A stretch of 8,551 bases of DNA from UBA6168 sp964573725 (lineage in GTDB: Bacteria; Bacteroidota; Bacteroidia; Chitinophagales; Saprospiraceae), in the NCBI GenBank assembly GCA_964573725.1, contig CAZNLJ010000081.1, positions 1 through 8,551 of the forward strand. The letters are read 5' to 3'. A model generated the notes under the pieces. The model was not told where the DNA came from, ran no database searches, and worked only from the letters and a program-made list of their open reading frames with translations. Position numbers and translations under genes: made by a program. Numbering within the stretch: the first letter of the stretch is position 1; every line of letters begins with the position of its first letter. Of the stretch, positions 1 to 7,753 are shown piece by piece.

Positions 1-2275
1 TGGTAGTTCTTCCATACTGCGAATTTACTAAACCCACTTGATTTGGCCTAGAACCTTTAAATTTTCTTATTGCAAGACGTAATGATTTTAATCCACCGCG
101 ATATACACGATCAATACTATTTAAGATTATCTCCTTCACCTGTTTTTCCAAAATGATAGAACAGCCTATTGGAAGATTAGGAAAATCCTTCTCTATTGCT
201 GTCTTGACTCTAGTATGCGTTTTACCTAACATGGCTCTGAACTTATGCTCAAAACTATACGCTCGGTTTTGTTGGCCAACAAAATCTAAGACCGTAAGAC
301 AAATCTTATCTTCATGTAGACGTAAACCACGGCCAAACTGCTGCAAGAAAATAGTCATACTTTCTGTAGGTCTTAAAAAGAGCAAGGTATCTACTTCAGG
401 AACATCAACCCCCTCATTCAACATGTCAACAACAAATAAGTAGTTAATCTCTTTTCTTTGGAGCTTTTTAATTATTATACTTCTATCATTACTATTTTCT
501 GAAGAGAGGCAATCAGCCTTAAAACCTTTTTTTCTAAACTGATTAGCCATGAACGTAGCATGCTTAATCGAAACACAAAAACCTAATGCACGTACCTCAT
601 GAGCATTTTTTAAGAATGTATAGCAACTTCTTATTACATCTGAAACGCGCCGATTATCCTCACAATAAACTTTCTCTAATTCAGTTACATCGTACCTGCC
701 TTTTCTCCAGGACATTCCTGACAAGTCTACATAATCAGCCACCCCAAAATACTGAAAAGGACATAGGAGTCCACGATTGAGCGCTTCTGGCAACCTTATC
801 TCCGCAGAAATACTGTGGCCAAAATATTTTGATATATCTACACCATCATGCCGTTCAGGGGTAGCTGTTAGACCAATTAGTATACGAGGCTGGAAAAATG
901 CCAGAAGTTTATGGTATGATTGAGCAGCGCTATGATGTACCTCGTCAATTATGATATAATCAAAAAAATCATTGGCAAAGGAAAGCTTTTCCAAACGATT
1001 ATTTAATGTTTGTATTGAAACAAAGAGATGTTTATATGTTGTAGGATTATGGCCACTATACCACAACTCTCCAAATTCATTATTTCTGAGTACTTGTCTA
1101 AAGGCATATTGGGCTTGCTTAAGAATCTCTTCCCGATGTGCAACAAAAAGAAAATTTGATCCTGGATTTTCTTTAAGAAATCGCTTGAAATCAAACGCAG
1201 CGATAATTGTTTTTCCAGTACCAGTAGCAGCCACAATTAAATTTCGGCTTTCACCATCCCGCCTACAATTCTCAAGTTGATCTAGTACCTCTTGCTGATA
1301 ATTAAAAGGAGTAATGTCAAAAAAAGTATACCCATCATTATCCTCAGGCCGATTCCTGTACTTACTGAAATTTAAAGCTTCTTGTAATTTGTCACGATGT
1401 AATTCAGCATTATACAATTCAAAATTTGAATCATTCCAATATGTCTCAAAAGTACTCCTGCACTTACTTAAAACATGGGGAATTTCCTGGTTAGTAATTT
1501 TTACATTCCATTCCAAGCCATTTGTCAATGCCGAACGACTTAAGTTGGATGAACCAATGTAACCTGTATGAAAACCTGTTGATCGAAGGAAAAGATAAGA
1601 TTTAGCATGTAGTCGTTCAAGATTCGTATTATAAGATATTTTTATCTCGACATTAGAATATTTACTGAGAAAGTCTATTGCCTGTATATCAGTAGCACCC
1701 ATGTATACAGTACATATTATCTTAACTTTTTTTCCACTTGCCTGTAATTTTTCAAAAACTTGCCCAAAAAGGCGAACTCCCTCAAATTTCACAAAGGAAA
1801 TTAACCACCAAATTTCATCTGCTGTCAGCATTTCCTTCTTTAACTCACTTTCGAGATTGACGCCTGTCCTACTACCTGTAAACAATTCAGATTCTGACAG
1901 TCCTGTAAAGGGATAAACCAATTTTATATAATCCTTTAGTTCAGCCTCTGGAAATGTAGCAGCATTAAAACATGCCTTAAGTATTTCTCCTTTTTCGTCT
2001 ATTTTTTCTCCTAATAAATCTGGTTCATCAAGATGATCTGAAATAACTCTAATTAGCTCATTTGATATACTTATCATTTTTCTCTTGGCATTTTCTTCTT
2101 TCTCCGTATTCAACTGCTCGAAAGTATACTTAAGAATTGCCTGAAAAAAACGATTAATATAAATAGCAGCTTCATTTGCAGTAAATGGTTGTGATGAATA
2201 AATCAAATTTTTAAAATCATCTAATTCCCTTTTTAGTTTTCTAGTAACGATTTTTTCGTAAAAACCTATTTTCAT
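1..2275 (-). CDS. HKD-nuclease / SF2 helicase (DUF3427-type), 3' end outside window
   Basis: I translated this frame by hand. It runs without a stop from the ATG at 2273-2275 to the window edge, giving 758 residues; the start reads MKIGFYEKIVTRKLKRELDD. Residues about 60-340 hold a phospholipase-D-like (HKD) nuclease domain with H223-A-K225 followed by G241-S-S-N244. The Asp expected five residues after the Lys is Leu230. A superfamily 2 helicase follows: motif I AATGTGKT at 349-356, DEVH at 444-447, TAT at 470-472, motif V near NEGVDVP and motif VI QQFGRGLR at 645-652. From about 700 the pattern (GCSIILEKQ, C705) resembles the start of DUF3427. Homologues, from memory about 950-1050 residues, are annotated as HKD nuclease/type III restriction R-like helicases, so roughly 200-300 residues should be missing. 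The expected role is ATP-driven DNA translocation coupled to cleavage, in repair or defence (inference). There is no Shine-Dalgarno; the start follows an A/T-only leader. The gene is far more AT-rich than its neighbours, suggesting transfer. No methyltransferase partner is visible. Confidence 0.9.
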   Translation of the reverse strand, partial: MKIGFYEKIVTRKLKRELDDFKNLIYSSQPFTANEAAIYINRFFQAILKYTFEQLNTEKEENAKRKMISISNELIRVISDHLDEPDLLGEKIDEKGEILKACFNAATFPEAELKDYIKLVYPFTGLSESELFTGSRTGVNLESELKKEMLTADEIWWLISFVKFEGVRLFGQVFEKLQASGKKVKIICTVYMGATDIQAIDFLSKYSNVEIKISYNTNLERLHAKSYLFLRSTGFHTGYIGSSNLSRSALTNGLEWNVKITNQEIPHVLSKCRSTFETYWNDSNFELYNAELHRDKLQEALNFSKYRNRPEDNDGYTFFDITPFNYQQEVLDQLENCRRDGESRNLIVAATGTGKTIIAAFDFKRFLKENPGSNFLFVAHREEILKQAQYAFRQVLRNNEFGELWYSGHNPTTYKHLFVSIQTLNNRLEKLSFANDFFDYIIIDEVHHSAAQSYHKLLAFFQPRILIGLTATPERHDGVDISKYFGHSISAEIRLPEALNRGLLCPFQYFGVADYVDLSGMSWRKGRYDVTELEKVYCEDNRRVSDVIRSCYTFLKNAHEVRALGFCVSIKHATFMANQFRKKGFKADCLSSENSNDRSIIIKKLQRKEINYLFVVDMLNEGVDVPEVDTLLFLRPTESMTIFLQQFGRGLRLHEDKICLTVLDFVGQQNRAYSFEHKFRAMLGKTHTRVKTAIEKDFPNLPIGCSIILEKQVKEIILNSIDRVYRGGLKSLRLAIRKFKGSRPNQVGLVNSQYGRTT

Positions 2276-2403
2276 AATTTATTAAATTAATTTTTTTTGA
2301 AATGACACCCTACTTTACCCACTATCTACTCTACCAACTACTAGCTAATCTATTTGACCGGCATATAGAAGGCCTAATCCGAAAACGGTAAGTAATTAAG
2401 AAT

Positions 2404-2423
2404 ACCACACCACACCACACCAC
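2404..2423. repeat. ACCAC short tandem repeat, four units
   Basis: Four perfect consecutive ACCAC units sit in the spacer upstream of the HKD-helicase gene, right where the sequence passes from AT-rich to GC-rich. Such a 5-bp array can vary by slippage. At about 130 bp from the start codon it could lie in or near the promoter, but no regulatory role is shown. Confidence 0.7.
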
Positions 2424-2688
2424 CTTTCCCAGTAACCTCCGGCCGATATCGAGTCGCCGATTCTTGTAGACCGACCTTAGGTGCATCTTGTCGCCGCACC
2501 TTCCAATCCTTGTCCTCTTACCTCTTCGTCCCGATTAACCTACAGCGTACAGTCCGGAAAATCAATAACACCGCCATATCTTTTCCTCTTACCAAATGTA
2601 CCCCCATTTCCCCGACCGCTGCCCATTCTTTTACGGAGCGGAGACCATCATAAGGGGAACGTTAGCAATCCAGTAGGAAACGGAGCCA

Positions 2689-2704
2689 CCGGACCGAGGT
2701 CCGG
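2689..2704 (-). terminator. GC-rich palindrome after the VOC gene, possible terminator
   Basis: CCGGACC-GA-GGTCCGG is a seven-base-pair inverted repeat lying 17 bp past the stop codon of the VOC gene in its direction of transcription. It could form a compact hairpin ending the operon transcript. No clear U-run follows on the minus strand (the next bases are TGGCTCCGTTTCC), so intrinsic termination is uncertain. It could equally be a protein-binding palindrome. Confidence 0.35.
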
Positions 2705-2721
2705 AAGCCAACCACCGCTCC

Positions 2722-3117
2722 TCAGCCGGCGGGTTGGATCAGGTCCCACAGATTGCCGTACCGGTCGCGGAAAACGGCCACCTTGCCGTAAGTCTCCACG
2801 GCAGGTGGGCGGACGAAAACAACACCCCGCGCCTGGTAGCCGGCATAATCCCGGTCGAAATCATCCGTGTGCAGGAACAGGAATACCCGGCCGCCGCTTT
2901 GCTTGCCGATGGCGGCCCGCTGCGTCTCGTCGGCCGCTTTCGCCAACAAGATGCGGCAGAAGGTGCCGTCGCGGGACGGACTGACCACCACCCATCGTTT
3001 TACCGGAGACAAGGGGGAGTCTTCCAGCAAGTGGAAACCCAGGACGGCCGTATAGTAGGCAATCGCTTCGTCGTAATCCCGGACGAGGAGGGCTACCTGC
3101 ACCAAGGTCCTTTTCAT
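2722..3117 (-). CDS. VOC/glyoxalase-fold protein
   Basis: This 131-residue protein has the length and pattern of a single vicinal-oxygen-chelate (glyoxalase/bleomycin-resistance/dioxygenase) subunit built from two beta-alpha-beta-beta-beta modules. The first module has QVALLVRDYDEAIAYYTAVL (7-26) and the second runs from FLFLHTDDFD (79-88) to RDRYGNLWDLIQ (117-128). Likely metal-site positions are Q7, H83 and D125; the last is Asp where many members have Glu. Members act on small molecules (glyoxalase, isomerase, dioxygenase or drug-binding activities) and the substrate cannot be read from the sequence. The start is fixed by an ATGA overlap with the upstream nuclease-helicase gene, so the two are probably co-transcribed and translationally coupled. 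The link may be functional or merely positional. No signal peptide is seen, so it is expected to be cytoplasmic. Confidence 0.88.
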   Translation of the reverse strand: MKRTLVQVALLVRDYDEAIAYYTAVLGFHLLEDSPLSPVKRWVVVSPSRDGTFCRILLAKAADETQRAAIGKQSGGRVFLFLHTDDFDRDYAGYQARGVVFVRPPAVETYGKVAVFRDRYGNLWDLIQPAG

Positions 3118-6100
3118 ACCGCGGATGTTGTTGTGGCATTGTTGCCGCCGATGGTCAATGGTAATGCCAGCTCCCGGAACCGGGCAAACGAATTGGCCAG
3201 GGTCATTTCCCGCGGACTTTTTCCCTCCGCCTCGAATATCTCCGCCGTCGAGACCAGCACAAACAACACCTTGGCGCGGGAGACGGCCACATTGAATCGG
3301 TTCGGACTGTACAGGAACTCCATGCCCCGGGGTGCCAGGTCCGGACTGGAGCTGGCCACGGAATAGATGACGACGGGCGCTTCCTGTCCCTGGAACTTGT
3401 CCACCGTACCGATTTGGAGGGCCGGCAGGGCAGCCCGCAACAGGTTGACCTGGGCGTTGTAGGGACTGATGACCTTGATGTCCGCCAGGGTGAGGATACG
3501 TTCCTGGCCCTTCTCGTCGGTATAGTGGTGGTTGCCATCGGTGAGGGCGGCGACCAGGCGGACGACCGCATCGGTTTCCTCCGGAGCGACGGCGGTGTTG
3601 CCGCTGTGTTCCACAGCCAGGTGGGCCAGGCCGACGTGGCCGATGGTTTCGCCGGTGAGTTTTTGCCGCTCGAGGTGGGGCTCCGACGATAGCAGGCCGT
3701 CATAAAACAGCTCGGACACCAACTGGTTGACGGCGGGGTGCATACGCCAGGTCGTGGCCAGGAACAGCCCTTGGTCCGCCGGTATGGTTGCTTGCCCCCG
3801 GAGGATATGTTCGAGGGCGCTGACCTCCGTTCCGGCCGGATGTACGCCTTGTTGCGGTTGTTGCAGCTGGTTGGGGTCTCCGAGCAGCACCAGGTTGCAG
3901 GTGGCTTGTGCGAGGGCGACCGTGTCGATCAGGGCCAGCTGGCCGGCTTCGTCGACGAAGAGATAGTCCACCGTCCGGTCTTGGAACCCCGGTTGCGCCC
4001 AGAGGAAGCTGGTGCCGGCGATAATGTGGTGATTGGACATTTGCTCGAAAACAGCCTGATTGGCATCGACCATCGTCCAGTCGGCTACATGGGACCCTTT
4101 TTGGAGGATGGCGAGTTCCGGGAACTCCGTCCGGGCCAGGTCGTAGGTTTTTTGAAGCAGGTTGGTGATTACCTGATGGCTCAGGGCGGTGACGCCGACT
4201 TTCTTGCCTTTTTGCACCAGCCGGAGGATAAGGTGGCTGCCGAGGTAGCTTTTTCCGGCACCGGGTGGTCCTTGGATGGCGAGATAATCACCATCCATTT
4301 GAAGAAGGATATCCGTGGCATGGTCGACCGGATCCAGGCCGGTGGCCGCGGGCGGAACTTGGGGAGGCTGACGGAGGAGGAGGCGCCGGCCTACCCGGAA
4401 TGCCGGCCGGTCGGCGGACAAGCCTTCCTGCTCCTTCACCACCCATTCGGCGAACCGGATAATGCTTGCCTCCTTGACATGCGTATTGACACGTATATGC
4501 TGAATGACGGCGTCGGGATGTTCGCGGTTCTGCAGCGTTGGGCCTCTTCTGATTTCCAGGATGCCCTGGTCCTTGTCGAGCCGATGCAATTGGCCGGTGG
4601 TCTGTCCGGACGGGTCTTTCAATTCGCCCTCCTTCAGGTCGATTTCCTGCGGCGGAAAGCGATACCGGAAGGCGGTGCTGCGATTCACCTGGAAGGATTC
4701 GCCGGTAAATTCCAGTTGGCCGATGGTTTTCCGTTCATCGAGCCGTTCCTCCGGTTCCAGGCCGAGGAGGCGGTAGTATTCCCACCAGAAAGCTTTTTGT
4801 TCGCGGCGGTACCAATCGAGAAAATGTGAGAGGACGAACCGGGCCTGTTGTTCCGGCGTCCGGTCGGCGGAAGCGGGGGGCAGGTCCTGCTGCAGGGCCA
4901 GGAAGAGCGGCCGGATGTTTTCCTGGTGTTGAGTGATGTTTTCATTTGCCTCGCCGATTCCCGGTTCCGGCCGGGGGATGTCGTTGCCTGCAACGACAAG
5001 GCCGTGGCGGATATTTTCCAGCCAGGTCCGCAGTGCGGGCAAGGCCCGGCAATCGTCCTCGTTGTATTGTCGGATGACCTGGCGGTCTTCGTCGGCAGCT
5101 TCCTCCGGACGGTTTATTTCCAGCAGGAATTCAAAGGCGGCTTTGGGACCGGACACGGCGCGGAGGTCCATCTTCCGCTGGAACCCGAAGAACGGTTCCA
5201 GGTCCTTGAGGGAGTACCGTTCGACACTGGCCATCAGCGTTTGGCGGAGCACCTGGTAGAGGTCGACGAAGGTGCCGGCACGTAGGAACGCGTCGACCTC
5301 GTTTTCGCAGCGGGCGTATTTTCCCGCCAGTCGTTTGACGGCGGTCGTTTCGTAAGGTGCGTAGTGGTAGATGTGGAGCGACGGATTTTCCTTCCAGCGT
5401 TGGTAGGCCCAGTGGATGAAGGCTTCGAAGTTGGCAGCTTCCTCACTTTCATCACAGGCCCATAGGGCGGTGTAGGTGTCTTGGTAGCAATAGCCGATCA
5501 GGTATTCCAGTCCGTCGGGTTCGACCATCCTGGCGCCTTCGAAGTCGAGGAAGATATCGTGTCCGCTCGGTTCGGGGAGCAGATGCAATCCCCGGCCGGG
5601 TTCGGGCGGGAGGATTTTGTGCAGGGGGCTGCCGGCTTGCAGGCGGCTTTGGTATTGGAGGAGCGCCTGGTCCCGCAGCCGGTTGAAGGTATGGAGGGAG
5701 CCGCGTTCCGGCCGGAAAGGGATCGGTTCCGGCAGGTTGGCCAGTGCTTCCAGGGTAGGAATGTCATGGCTGCGCAATTCGATCCATTGCCGGCGGCCCA
5801 GTCCGGCGACGAAAGCGAGGTGGTCATCCTGGCGACGTCGGGCATTGCATTCCTTCCACCAGCGGCAATTGTCGCAGAATGGTACCGGGTCGGGATAGGT
5901 TTCGGGCATCGCATGCAGGAAATCCTCCAGCCGTCGTTGTGCTTGCCGGATATAGGCTGCATAGTCGTGGTATCGGAACCGATCTTCCCCATCGGGTTTC
6001 AGGACGCCCATATGCGTCGGTTCCAGGCCCTGCAGTTCGGCTACCTGCCGGGTGTAAAGGCCGATTTGCAGGAGGGTGGCGGCCTTGGTGGTAGTGGCCA

Positions 6101-6482
6101 ATTTGGTATCCCAGACTTCGTAGGACCAATTCCCAAGGGAGCTGAGGACATCGACTTTTAGCAGGAAATCCGCCCAGCCGGCCCAACGCTCCGCCTTCAA
6201 CCGGGCCTGGTAGATGACATCATACCCGGCTCGCATCGCCCCGATGGTTTTACGTTCGGCATCGGGATCGCCATATACGAGTTCGAATACGCGGAGACCT
6301 TGGGCTTTATATTGGGCGAGGCGTTCCTGTTCGAACATGATACCTTTTTGCTTCAAGGCTTCGAGACTGGCGTTGTGGAAGGGTTCGGGAGCGGCCCGCT
6401 CGCCGCGCTTTACTTGGACATCGAGGGCCGTGAGGTGCTTGCAATGCAGGTGATTGGAGAGGTCGGTGGGGGCGTAGCGCAT
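3114..6482 (-). CDS. TM0106-type RecB-like nuclease / RNase H-like / SF1 helicase fusion
   Basis: This 1122-residue protein combines three enzymatic regions. Residues 1-250 are a RecB/Cas4-like PD-(D/E)XK nuclease: D105, then E122, D125 and K127 in YEVWDTK, with C14 and the C203-x2-C206-x5-C212 group expected to bind a 4Fe-4S cluster as in Cas4 and AddB. Residues about 308-490 match the YprB-type RNase H-like (DEDD exonuclease) fold: D313 and E315 in FLDFEGA, HYAPYE 373-378, YSLKDLEP 423-430, YNEDD 473-477. Residues about 710-1085 are a UPF1/DNA2-like SF1 helicase: Walker A GPPGAGKS 738-745, DEAG 844-847, GDPNQ 868-872, WRMHP 912-916, VDKFQGQE 1027-1034, NVAVSRAK 1064-1071. All hallmark residues are present, so it looks intact. 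The likely role is helicase-coupled DNA or RNA processing in the cytoplasm; the family is uncharacterised as far as I know. No Shine-Dalgarno precedes the chosen ATG, but the N-terminus MRYAPTDLSNHLHC fits the domain start. Its stop overlaps the VOC start. Confidence 0.93.
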   Translation of the reverse strand: MRYAPTDLSNHLHCKHLTALDVQVKRGERAAPEPFHNASLEALKQKGIMFEQERLAQYKAQGLRVFELVYGDPDAERKTIGAMRAGYDVIYQARLKAERWAGWADFLLKVDVLSSLGNWSYEVWDTKLATTTKAATLLQIGLYTRQVAELQGLEPTHMGVLKPDGEDRFRYHDYAAYIRQAQRRLEDFLHAMPETYPDPVPFCDNCRWWKECNARRRQDDHLAFVAGLGRRQWIELRSHDIPTLEALANLPEPIPFRPERGSLHTFNRLRDQALLQYQSRLQAGSPLHKILPPEPGRGLHLLPEPSGHDIFLDFEGARMVEPDGLEYLIGYCYQDTYTALWACDESEEAANFEAFIHWAYQRWKENPSLHIYHYAPYETTAVKRLAGKYARCENEVDAFLRAGTFVDLYQVLRQTLMASVERYSLKDLEPFFGFQRKMDLRAVSGPKAAFEFLLEINRPEEAADEDRQVIRQYNEDDCRALPALRTWLENIRHGLVVAGNDIPRPEPGIGEANENITQHQENIRPLFLALQQDLPPASADRTPEQQARFVLSHFLDWYRREQKAFWWEYYRLLGLEPEERLDERKTIGQLEFTGESFQVNRSTAFRYRFPPQEIDLKEGELKDPSGQTTGQLHRLDKDQGILEIRRGPTLQNREHPDAVIQHIRVNTHVKEASIIRFAEWVVKEQEGLSADRPAFRVGRRLLLRQPPQVPPAATGLDPVDHATDILLQMDGDYLAIQGPPGAGKSYLGSHLILRLVQKGKKVGVTALSHQVITNLLQKTYDLARTEFPELAILQKGSHVADWTMVDANQAVFEQMSNHHIIAGTSFLWAQPGFQDRTVDYLFVDEAGQLALIDTVALAQATCNLVLLGDPNQLQQPQQGVHPAGTEVSALEHILRGQATIPADQGLFLATTWRMHPAVNQLVSELFYDGLLSSEPHLERQKLTGETIGHVGLAHLAVEHSGNTAVAPEETDAVVRLVAALTDGNHHYTDEKGQERILTLADIKVISPYNAQVNLLRAALPALQIGTVDKFQGQEAPVVIYSVASSSPDLAPRGMEFLYSPNRFNVAVSRAKVLFVLVSTAEIFEAEGKSPREMTLANSFARFRELALPLTIGGNNATTTSAV

Positions 6483-7154
6483 GGGGCGGTAGTTGTTTGG
6501 TGAATGCGATGGGCAGGGTTTCGTACCAGGGATGGCTTATCGCCTTTCGAATCCGTGAAATGGCTGCAGCACACCACAGGAACTGGCTTGGTAAGGTAGG
6601 GATTTTTTCGAGATTTCCGCTCTTCGTAAAGATTGGAATCTATGCGGATTTGGGCCGTAGACCAAGGGATCGGGCAGCGGGCTTGCGGACACCGGAAGAC
6701 AGGGTAGCGACTTTTTATGGTGTAAGCCGTTTGCAGCGTGACCGCTGCAATCGTCCATTTCTTCTGCTCAAAACGGCGCCGTTACCCGATGAAGGTGTCG
6801 CTACCGGTCCCGGACCGGTATGGAGGGGACTGTCTCTGCAAACCCAATAGTTCCTTGTTGGCGGAATTACTCAGGCTTGCCCATGCCTTGCCAATACTTG
6901 GCATTTAGGTCCTCCCGGAGGTATACAGGGCGCTCCGAACCTCTATTCGATATATGTTACCTACGGGCCAGTTAAAGGGCCTATCGGCATCGCTGGTACC
7001 GGTCACTGAAGTGGTTGTGCTGGTAATGTTGGAATGCGGTCGAAGCGTTCGGCCGGCATGACTTGATAGGCCGTAAAAATTTATAAGGAGGCTCATTATC
7101 CCTACTGGAACCATATGGGTGATAACATTTAAATTTCAAATCGACCAATCGTCA
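6483..7154. other. Non-coding stretch upstream of the nuclease-helicase operon
   Basis: No convincing gene is present. The open frames of 69-117 codons on both strands have no recognisable domain and look like chance. The stretch must contain the promoter of the minus-strand operon and perhaps a long leader, but no clear Bacteroidota-type -33/-7 pair was found. It holds several inverted repeats: the cluster annotated at 6703-6820, TGCCAA-TAC-TTGGCA at 6889-6903, and CCTCC-C-GGAGG at 6911-6921. An imperfect direct repeat, AAGGTAGGGATTTTTT near 6593 and AGGGTAGCGACTTTTT near 6701, is also visible. A perfect AAGGAGG at 7085-7091 has no ATG at a usable distance. Confidence 0.5.
6703..6820. repeat. 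Cluster of nested inverted repeats
   Basis: Four inverted repeats lie within 118 bp. GGTAGCGAC (6703-6711) pairs with GTCGCTACC (6797-6805) as an outer 9-bp stem. Inside it are the perfect hairpin TTGCAGCG-TGAC-CGCTGCAA (6731-6750) and the 12-bp palindrome AACGGCGCCGTT (6772-6783). A further hairpin, TACCGGTC-CCG-GACCGGTA (6802-6820), overlaps the outer stem's right arm, so the two are mutually exclusive. This could be a structured RNA or leader 220-340 nt upstream of the operon start, a pair of terminators, or a REP-type element. The sequence alone does not decide. Confidence 0.55.
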
Positions 7155-7654
7155 ATGTTTCCAAGAAATATTCAACTATTGGAACATATTAAGTGGTTTA
7201 CGCGCTACGTTGTTATGACATGACAAGCACTTGTACCTAAACACCCGAATCAATAGCTCATCTGATGGTGGGAATTGGAATGTTTCCAAAAAATATTCAA
7301 CTATTGGAACATATTAAGTGGTTTACGCGCTACGTTGTTATGACATGACAAGCACTTGTACCTAAACACCCGAATCAATAGCTCATCTGATGGTGGGAAT
7401 TGGAATGTTTCCAAAAAATATTCAACTATTGGAACATATTAAGTGGTTTACGCGCTACGTTGTTATGACATGACAAGCACTTGTACCTAAACACCCGAAT
7501 CAATAGCTCATCTGATGGTGGGAATTGGAATGTTTCCAAAAAATATTCAACTATTGGAACATATTAAGTGGTTTATGCGCTACGTTGTTATGACATGACA
7601 AGCCCTTGTACCTAAACACCCGAATCAATAGCTCATCTGATGATGGGGATTGGG
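7155..7654. repeat. 125-bp tandem array, four units
   Basis: Four head-to-tail units start at 7155, 7280, 7405 and 7530 with exactly 125-bp spacing. Units 2 and 3 are identical. Unit 1 differs by one base (7165). Unit 4 differs at 7576 and 7604 and diverges in its last 15 bases, where it meets unrelated sequence. Each unit contains TGTTTCCAA and TTGGAACA as an inverted repeat with one bulged base, and ACAAG-CA-CTTGT. There are no unique spacers, so it is not a CRISPR array. In one frame each unit holds a short ORF: 22 codons from ATG at 7155 in unit 1, and 27 codons from ATG at 7265, 7390 and 7515 for units 2-4, all ending in TGA with C-terminus RYVVMT. Near-identity points to recent amplification or active homogenisation. 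The function is unknown. Confidence 0.95.
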
Positions 7655-7753
7655 TTGCAATCGGGAATATACCGCCCCCTCAGATCTTCCCCGGATATCG
7701 ACCATCCCGTACACCGCACCCTCCATCCAGGTGAAATCGTGCCTACCCCAGGA

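Larger units (their letters stand above)
2276..2721. other. Gene-free spacer with abrupt base-composition change
   Basis: I find no believable gene here on either strand; the short open frames have no recognisable protein character. The left part, to about 2400, is AT-rich like the helicase it precedes and should hold that gene's promoter, although I could not identify a clear -33/-7 pair. From about 2440 the sequence becomes GC-rich like the operon to the right. The plus strand between about 2400 and 2620 is strikingly pyrimidine-rich. The switch marks a likely boundary between DNA of different origin. Confidence 0.6.

Noticed and set aside
2481..3366. Plus-strand frames overlapping the VOC gene
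   Set aside because: Low-complexity Arg/Pro-rich or featureless translations opposite a well-matched VOC protein.
3738..4829. Long plus-strand frame of 363 codons, and a second one at 5481-6161
   Set aside because: Both lie antisense within the nuclease-helicase gene, whose motifs are complete. Long antisense frames are common in GC-rich genes, and these show no recognisable domain.
7085..7091. Perfect AAGGAGG as a ribosome binding site for the first tandem-unit ORF
   Set aside because: The in-frame ATG is about 63 bases away; only ATT and GTG codons lie nearer, and Shine-Dalgarno use is not evident at the other genes here.
6905..7114. 69-codon minus-strand frame in the non-coding stretch
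   Set aside because: No domain, membrane segment or start signal; Ser/Thr-rich composition looks like translated non-coding DNA.
7155..7654. CRISPR array
   Set aside because: Units are 125 bp, contiguous and nearly identical throughout; there are no short repeats alternating with unique spacers, and no cas gene is nearby.
7155..7654. Integron attC array (some attC sites are about 125 bp long)
   Set aside because: Only one RYYYAAC-like box (ATTCAAC) occurs per unit, with no matching GTTRRRY partner in the right arrangement, no cassettes between units and no integrase gene in view.
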